NCBI GenBank assembly: GCA_031287505.1 | Contig: JAITSW010000146.1 | Location: 1 to 9,961 of the forward strand | DNA length: 9,961 nt | Direction: 5' to 3' | DNA from: Propionibacteriaceae bacterium | GTDB lineage: Bacteria > Actinomycetota > Actinomycetes > Propionibacteriales > Propionibacteriaceae | Shown: positions 5,913-9,961 of the stretch, piece after piece | How the letters are laid out: every line of letters starts with the position of its first letter | How positions within the stretch are numbered: position 1 is the first letter of the stretch | Notes under the pieces: generated by a model | The model's database searches: none | Told to the model about the DNA's origin: nothing | The model's input: the letters and a program-made list of their open reading frames with translations, nothing else | Program-made: the position numbers and the translations under genes

Positions 5913-5955
5913 CCGCCCCCAAGTGCTCTAAGCCTGCTGTATTTATTCAGTTGCG

Positions 5956-5964
5956 TACTAAGTA
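5956..5964. promoter_or_regulatory. TACTAAGTA palindrome, possible distal ROK site
   Basis: TACT and AGTA arms flank a single base. The same TACT/AGTA half-sites recur with a wider spacing at the ROK transcription start (6092-6107), about 135 bases downstream. This could be a second, upstream binding site for the ROK regulator; the different spacing makes it uncertain. Confidence 0.2.
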
Positions 5965-6058
5965 ACTGCCGTTCTAATTCCGGCATCCAGGCGTTCCTTC
6001 CCATTCAATCTGCTCACAAAAGCAGCTTTTTGCGTTATCAAACTGTGATTTCAATGGG

Positions 6059-6087
6059 TTGACAACCTTTCCCAGAGCCCATAGTCT
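6059..6087 (+). promoter_or_regulatory. Promoter of the ROK/sugar-transport operon
   Basis: A perfect -35 element TTGACA (6059-6064) is followed after 17 bases by TAGTCT (6082-6087), a -10 element keeping the important first, second and last bases. Transcription should start near 6093-6095, about 30 bases before the ROK ATG. Confidence 0.65.
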
Positions 6088-6091
6088 GAAG

Positions 6092-6111
6092 GTACTTTAT
6101 TTAGTACTGAA
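6092..6111. promoter_or_regulatory. Probable ROK autoregulatory operator at the transcription start
   Basis: GTACTTTATTTAGTAC (6092-6107) is an inverted repeat of GTACT and AGTAC with a 6-base spacer. Overlapping it, TTTAGTACTGAA (6100-6111) is a near-perfect 12-base palindrome centred on AGTACT. AT-rich palindromes of this kind are typical ROK repressor targets. Its place just downstream of the -10 element would block initiation. Confidence 0.45.
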
Positions 6112-6125
6112 CAAAGAGGTTCTCC

Positions 6126-7358
6126 ATGCAGTCTTCGGCTAGAACCGACATGACCCGGTCGGCGGTGCTTACCTTCATCGGCAGCCACGGCCCCACGTCT
6201 CGCGCGGATCTGGCCCGGAGCCTGGGCGTTTCACCTGCTTTAATGACTCAACTCACCAAAGACCTGTTGAACGAAGGCTTGATTTCCGAGCTGGAGTATT
6301 CCCCCTCCAGAGGTGGGAGGCCGGCCCGGCTATTGGGCTTGGTGGTGGACGCGGGCGGGGCGATCGGCGTGAAAGTGGTCGCAGACCACATCACCGTGGT
6401 TGAAGTCGGGATAACCGGGACGGTTTTGCGGTCGGCGACTGAGCCGTTCGACGCTTCGACAATGACAGCGGTTGAGACATTGATTGGGTTACTGCGAATT
6501 TTCATCAACAGTTCGGTCAGCACCCGGCTACTTGGCATTGGGGTGGCTATTCCTGGCAATATCGACGAGCAGTCGGTGGGCACGGTCGAGTCGACGCAAC
6601 TCGGCTGGTCGCGGTTGCCGTTGGGGGCAAGACTCCGCGAGGCTTTCGACTTGCCGGTGCTGGTGGACAACAACGTCAACGCCCTTGCCGCCGCAGAGGC
6701 CTTGTACGGACAGGCGAAGGGGCATGCCAACGCCTTAGTGGTGACAATCGGCACTGGTGTCGGCGCCGGCATCATCGCCGACGGCGTGGTATTCCGAGGC
6801 CATTCAGGTGTGGCCGGTGAGATCGGCCATATCCCGACCATTGAAAACGGCCCGCTGTGCCAATGTGGGGGGCACGGCTGCTTGGAGGCAGTCATCGGCC
6901 AGCAGGCGCTAGTCGACCAAGCCCGCAAACGCGGGGTGTTGACCGGATCCGAGACCCTCGGCGTGTTGCGCGATCGGGCAGACAGCGGCGATCCGGATGC
7001 CCAAAAGATTTTTGCCGAAGCCGGACATCTACTAGGCCGGGCGCTTGCCGGCGTTGTGAACACTTTGGATCCAGAAGTCGTCATTATCCTTGGCGAGGGG
7101 GCAGAGTCTTGGCAGCATTGGATGTACGGGTTCGAACCGGCACTGCGTTCTTGCCTAGTTCCCGCAAAACGCGGAATTCCGGTCGCGGTGGAGTCTTGGC
7201 AGGACGACAGATGGGCGCAAGGGGCTGCCTGCCTAGTGTTAACCACCCCCTTTGACGAACAAGGCCTGTCTGGCGACCAAGGGCAATGGATTCGCCGGCG
7301 TTTGGCTAAATCAGCCCAGCCAGGTGCGGCAGACGTCACCACAAAGGCAAGGCAATGA
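6126..7358 (+). CDS. ROK family transcriptional repressor (NagC/XylR-like)
   Basis: A 410-residue regulator. An AGAGG ribosome site lies 6 bases before the ATG. Residues about 10-70 form a winged helix-turn-helix (SRADLARSLGVSPALMTQLT, wing SRGGRPARLL). Residues about 72-390 form the ROK sugar-binding domain, with TIGTGVGAGII (207-217) and the zinc site H235, C245, C247 and C252 in GEIGHIPTIENGPLCQCGGHGCLE. At the position of the kinase catalytic Asp the sequence reads VDNNVNALA (180-188), Asn replacing the Asp of the usual NDxN, so it should bind but not phosphorylate sugar. The stop overlaps the next ATG (ATGA), coupling it to the transporter genes. It probably represses its own operon from the palindrome at the start site and is released by the imported sugar or a derivative. 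Confidence 0.93.
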   Translation: MQSSARTDMTRSAVLTFIGSHGPTSRADLARSLGVSPALMTQLTKDLLNEGLISELEYSPSRGGRPARLLGLVVDAGGAIGVKVVADHITVVEVGITGTVLRSATEPFDASTMTAVETLIGLLRIFINSSVSTRLLGIGVAIPGNIDEQSVGTVESTQLGWSRLPLGARLREAFDLPVLVDNNVNALAAAEALYGQAKGHANALVVTIGTGVGAGIIADGVVFRGHSGVAGEIGHIPTIENGPLCQCGGHGCLEAVIGQQALVDQARKRGVLTGSETLGVLRDRADSGDPDAQKIFAEAGHLLGRALAGVVNTLDPEVVIILGEGAESWQHWMYGFEPALRSCLVPAKRGIPVAVESWQDDRWAQGAACLVLTTPFDEQGLSGDQGQWIRRRLAKSAQPGAADVTTKARQ

Positions 7359-8278
7359 CACTCGCGACCGAAGTGCCAACAAAGGAAACGGCAAAAACAA
7401 CCCGGTCGAACAAGATCAAATATGCGCTGACAGTGCTGCTATTTCTGCTGCCCAGCGCGCTGCCGCTGGCCTATTTCACTATCTATCCCATGTTCGGGGC
7501 CTTGTGGACATCGCTGCACAAATGGAATTTGCTTTCCCCGATGCAATGGGTGGGCCTAGGCAACTACCAACACCTGCTGCAAGACCCAGACACGGCGCAG
7601 GCGCTCAGAAACACCCTCTACTACATAGCGGGGTACTTGCCCTTGGTCTATGTGGGCGGACTAGGGCTCGCCATTGCGCTGAATGCCGCGATCCCGTTCC
7701 GCAACTTCTTGCGCGGTCTGTACTTTCTGCCAGTTGTGACGAGTTGGATAGTGGTCGCCCTGGTATGGCGCTGGTTGCTCAACCCCTCAGTTGGCATCGT
7801 CAACTATGTGATCGGCCTATTTGGAGTTGACGGCCCCGGCTGGTGGACGGATCCGGCTTGGGCAATGCCGTCGATCATTTTGGCATCGGCTTGGAAAGAC
7901 CTCGGTTTTGTAATGATCATTCTGCTTGCCGGGCTGCAAGCCATACCGCAAGACCTCTACGAAGCCGCACGGATAGACGGTGCTAGCTGGTGGGCGAGAC
8001 TGCGTCACATCACATTGCCGATGCTCTCACCCACCACGTTCTTTGTAGTGGTGATCTCGCTGATCAACGGCTTCCAGGTGTTCGACCAGGTGTATGCGAT
8101 GACCGGAGGCGGCCCTGCCGGGGCATCCACCGTGGTTGTCCAGCAGGTCTATGACCTGACTTTCCGCTACTCGCAGGCGGGCATGGCTTCAGCGCTGTCT
8201 TGGCTGCTGTTTTTAATGGTCCTCACCGTCACCGTCGTCCAAATGGTTGGGCAGCGGAAATGGGTGAATTATGCCTGA
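7355..8278 (+). CDS. Carbohydrate ABC transporter permease, MalF/UgpA-like (CUT1)
   Basis: A 307-residue inner-membrane protein; an AAGGCAAGG stretch lies just before the ATG, which overlaps the ROK stop by four bases. A short polar N-terminus is followed by six predicted membrane helices, the first at about 23-45 (YALTVLLFLLPSALPLAYF). The cytoplasmic EAA loop for the ATPase contact is intact: EAARIDGA at 203-210, then I219, L221 and P222 in HITLPMLSP. The stretch GGGPAGAST (about 251-259) before the last helices is typical of MalF-type sugar permeases. It pairs with the downstream MalG-like subunit to form the transmembrane channel of a CUT1 importer for an oligosaccharide or sugar derivative. 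The substrate cannot be read from the sequence. Confidence 0.95.
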   Translation: MTLATEVPTKETAKTTRSNKIKYALTVLLFLLPSALPLAYFTIYPMFGALWTSLHKWNLLSPMQWVGLGNYQHLLQDPDTAQALRNTLYYIAGYLPLVYVGGLGLAIALNAAIPFRNFLRGLYFLPVVTSWIVVALVWRWLLNPSVGIVNYVIGLFGVDGPGWWTDPAWAMPSIILASAWKDLGFVMIILLAGLQAIPQDLYEAARIDGASWWARLRHITLPMLSPTTFFVVVISLINGFQVFDQVYAMTGGGPAGASTVVVQQVYDLTFRYSQAGMASALSWLLFLMVLTVTVVQMVGQRKWVNYA

Positions 8279-9131
8279 GACCACCGCCGCCAAGACCCGC
8301 CAAGCGGTGGGCAGTTGGCGAAAGAAAGCTTGGAAGCCGATTCTGCTGGTAGCGGTGATCCTGGGTGCCTGCGTGATGTTCTTCCCGTTTTTGTGGACGT
8401 TCACCACCTCGATTTCACCTGGGGCCGGCCTGTCGGCGACTCCGCGACTGATTCCGGAAAACCCCTCCTGGGCGGCTTATCTGGAGTTATTCCAAAAAAC
8501 TCCGTTTGCCCGGGTCATTCTGAACTCGCTCGGTCTGGCGATAGCCACCACCGCGCTGCAGCTAATCACCAGTTCGATGGCCGCCTACGTTTTTTCCCGG
8601 ATGCCATTTCGAGGCAGAGGAGTGGTATTCGCGATCTATTTGGGCACCATGATGATTCCGATGCAGGTGCTGATGGTTCCGCTGTTCGTGCAGATGCGGG
8701 ACCTCGGATTGGTCGACTCATACCTTGGCGTATTGCTGCCCGGCATGGCTGGCGCCTTTGGGGTGTTCCTGCTGCGGCAGGCCATGAACTCGGTGCCGCG
8801 GGAGTTGGACGAGGCTGCCCGTATCGACGGTGCCGGCCATCTGCGTATCTTCGCACAGATAATCCTGCCGCTGGTCGGCCCGTCTCTAGCCACTCTGACG
8901 GTGTTCGCGTTCATGAACAGTTGGAACTCATTTCTGTGGCCGCTGGTCATCCTCAGATCGGAAGAACTCAAGACGCTGCCGCTGGCCCTTGCGGGTATGC
9001 AGGGCCAGTACACAACCCAATGGGATGTGATGATGTCCGGTTCAATCATCTCAATCCTGCCAATGCTCGCAATCTACCTATTTGCCCAAAAGTACGTCAT
9101 CCAAGGCGTAGCCAACACCGGCATCAAATAA
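8271..9131 (+). CDS. Carbohydrate ABC transporter permease, MalG/UgpE-like (CUT1)
   Basis: A 286-residue inner-membrane protein whose ATG overlaps the end of the MalF-like gene by 8 bases. A basic N-terminus precedes the first helix (about 23-45, PILLVAVILGACVMFFPFLW). Six membrane segments are predicted. The EAA loop reads ELDEAARIDGAGHLRIFAQI with E181, G187 and the closing I197-I-L-P200. It is followed by FAFMNSWNSFLWPL, a strong signature of MalG-type subunits, and ends in YVIQGVANTGIK, close to the typical G-A-x-K-G tail of the family. Tight overlap with its partner suggests balanced synthesis of the heterodimer. The binding-protein gene begins 22 bases downstream. Confidence 0.95.
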   Translation: MPETTAAKTRQAVGSWRKKAWKPILLVAVILGACVMFFPFLWTFTTSISPGAGLSATPRLIPENPSWAAYLELFQKTPFARVILNSLGLAIATTALQLITSSMAAYVFSRMPFRGRGVVFAIYLGTMMIPMQVLMVPLFVQMRDLGLVDSYLGVLLPGMAGAFGVFLLRQAMNSVPRELDEAARIDGAGHLRIFAQIILPLVGPSLATLTVFAFMNSWNSFLWPLVILRSEELKTLPLALAGMQGQYTTQWDVMMSGSIISILPMLAIYLFAQKYVIQGVANTGIK

Positions 9132-9153
9132 CCGACAAGAAAAGGAAACAACT

Positions 9154-9961
9154 ATGTCACGCATAAAGAATCTAGTCCGAGTTGGCGTGGTCGCCTGCCT
9201 CTCATTGAGTCTCGCAGCCTGCGCGGGCGGCGGCAACCCAACCAACTCCCCCAGCGGTTCCGCGAACACAGCCGGAGAGAAAGTCACCATCACCTACTCG
9301 AATTTCATCTCCAACGGCGGCAACGAGGAGAATCTCGCTGCCATCGCCGCAGCTTTCTCCGCCGAAAACCCGAATATCGCCGTAGAAGTCAAGACGCTGC
9401 CCTATGCGGACTATTTCACCGCGCTGCAAACCGACGTCGCGGCGGGCACCACCGCCGACGTATTCGATATCGAATATGCGCAATACACCTCATACCAGGC
9501 AAACGGGGTATTGGCGCCGCTCGAAGGAGTTGACACCTCCGTCTATCAGAAGAACCTCGCTGACGCCTACGCGACTGGTGGCGCGCAGTATGCGCTGCCG
9601 TCCTCATTTTCTAATGTGGTGTTGTTCTACAACAAGGCCCTGTTTGACGCGGCTGGAGTCGACTACCCGACTCCGTCCTGGACCTGGGCGGACGAAAAAG
9701 CCGCCGCCGAGAAGATCACCGACTCCGCAAAGGGAATCTGGGGTGATTACCAACCGATCAGCTACAACGAGTACTACAAGACGGTAGCCCAGGCCGGAGG
9801 TAAGTATCTCAGCGATGACGGCAAGGCCACCGCATTCAACTCAGCCCAGGGAATCAAGGCGGCTAAGTGGCTGGTCGAGAAATCTGGCAAGGTCATGCCG
9901 AGTGCCGAACAGGGCGCGGGCACTCCCGATTTTGACACCAACCTGTTTGCCGACGGCAAGT
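9154..9961 (+). CDS. Sugar-binding lipoprotein of the CUT1 ABC transporter (partial, 3' end beyond window)
   Basis: The frame is open from ATG 9154 to the right edge (269 codons seen; full family length about 420-450). An AAAGGA site lies 7 bases upstream. Residues 1-23 are a lipoprotein signal peptide: K5 and R9, a hydrophobic stretch, then the lipobox L20-A-A-C23, so the mature protein is lipid-anchored at Cys23. A Gly/Ser/Asn/Pro-rich linker (24-41) precedes the binding domain, which starts with VTITYSNFISNGGNEENL and continues with the family's FSAENPNIAVEVKTLPYADYF and DVFDIEY. Trp and Tyr residues such as those in PSWTWADE could stack on sugar rings. It captures the sugar outside the membrane and delivers it to the two permeases encoded just upstream. 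The ligand is unknown; operon context points to an oligosaccharide or sugar derivative. Confidence 0.93.
   Translation, partial: MSRIKNLVRVGVVACLSLSLAACAGGGNPTNSPSGSANTAGEKVTITYSNFISNGGNEENLAAIAAAFSAENPNIAVEVKTLPYADYFTALQTDVAAGTTADVFDIEYAQYTSYQANGVLAPLEGVDTSVYQKNLADAYATGGAQYALPSSFSNVVLFYNKALFDAAGVDYPTPSWTWADEKAAAEKITDSAKGIWGDYQPISYNEYYKTVAQAGGKYLSDDGKATAFNSAQGIKAAKWLVEKSGKVMPSAEQGAGTPDFDTNLFADGK

Larger units (their letters stand above)
5814..6058. other. Divergent intergenic region without a gene, with dyads
   Basis: No convincing gene lies between the thiol operon promoter and the ROK promoter. The left half is GC-rich, the right half AT-rich. Visible structure: a nested hairpin at 5883-5912, a GCGGG/CCCGC inverted repeat at 5904-5916, TACTAAGTA at 5956-5964, and the dyad AAAAGC-A-GCTTTT at 6018-6030. 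None is followed by a U-tract that would make it a clear terminator. Confidence 0.6.

Noticed and set aside
5407..5922. Open frame extending the flavoprotein upstream by 172 codons (738-residue version)
   Set aside because: It runs through the thioredoxin gene in another frame, and its residues are Arg/His/Pro-rich with no family similarity. The FAD motif begins at the ATG at 5406, which overlaps the thioredoxin stop.
6018..6031. AAAAGC-A-GCTTTTT as a rho-independent terminator
   Set aside because: The single-base spacer leaves no proper loop, and melting enough to form one leaves a stem of A-T pairs only.
6248..7342. 364-codon minus-strand frame opposite the ROK gene
   Set aside because: Composition is Ser/Pro/Thr-rich and typical of an antisense shadow; the plus-strand ROK protein is unmistakable.
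8315..9166. 283-codon plus-strand frame over the MalG-like permease
   Set aside because: It is frame-shifted relative to the permease, and lacks hydrophobic segments or motifs.

Overview
The window is moderately GC-rich (roughly 60%), densely coded DNA. It looks like a chromosomal segment of an actinomycete (Actinomycetota). The case rests on codon use, MalF/MalG-type sugar genes led by a ROK regulator, a CsoR-family repressor, a probable leaderless promoter and a short Cys-rich protein of a kind I associate with actinobacteria. A propionibacterial or related host is possible, but I cannot fix the genus. No tRNA, rRNA, CRISPR array, insertion sequence or phage gene was seen.

Left part (1-2515), accessory material. 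A minus-strand gene of unknown function runs off the left edge. It carries an R-x4-H motif (RNGIMH) of the kind found in HEPN-type proteins. Next to it lies a decayed fragment of a class I/II PLP aminotransferase. Two small plus-strand genes follow: a carboxymuconolactone decarboxylase-family protein without redox cysteines, and a YdeI/OmdA-family protein. A weak terminator candidate separates them from a convergent DUF1697 gene (3132-2515).

Middle part (3228-5813), minus strand. This is a compact thiol/persulfide operon: thioredoxin, then a CoA-disulfide reductase-like flavoprotein fused to rhodanese, then a CsoR-family repressor, then a 53-residue Cys/His-rich protein. The first three genes overlap by 1 and 8 bases. 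The repressor keeps the two conserved cysteines of the family but has Ala where copper-sensing CsoR has its His ligand, so it resembles the persulfide sensor CstR. A C-tract/G-tract dyad lies exactly between the -35 and -10 elements upstream of thioredoxin, and the transcript appears to start at or next to the ATG. Together this reads as a self-contained sulfane-sulfur sensing and reduction circuit.

Right part (6059-9961), plus strand. This is a carbohydrate uptake operon: ROK repressor, MalF-like permease, MalG-like permease and a sugar-binding lipoprotein cut by the window end. The first three genes overlap (4 and 8 bases). A strong promoter and a dyad at the predicted transcription start suggest autoregulation by the ROK protein in response to the transported sugar. 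No ABC ATPase is present in the window. Some CUT1 systems rely on a shared MsmK-type ATPase encoded elsewhere.

The 245-base stretch between the two divergent operons (5814-6058) has no credible gene but contains several dyads and a nested hairpin.
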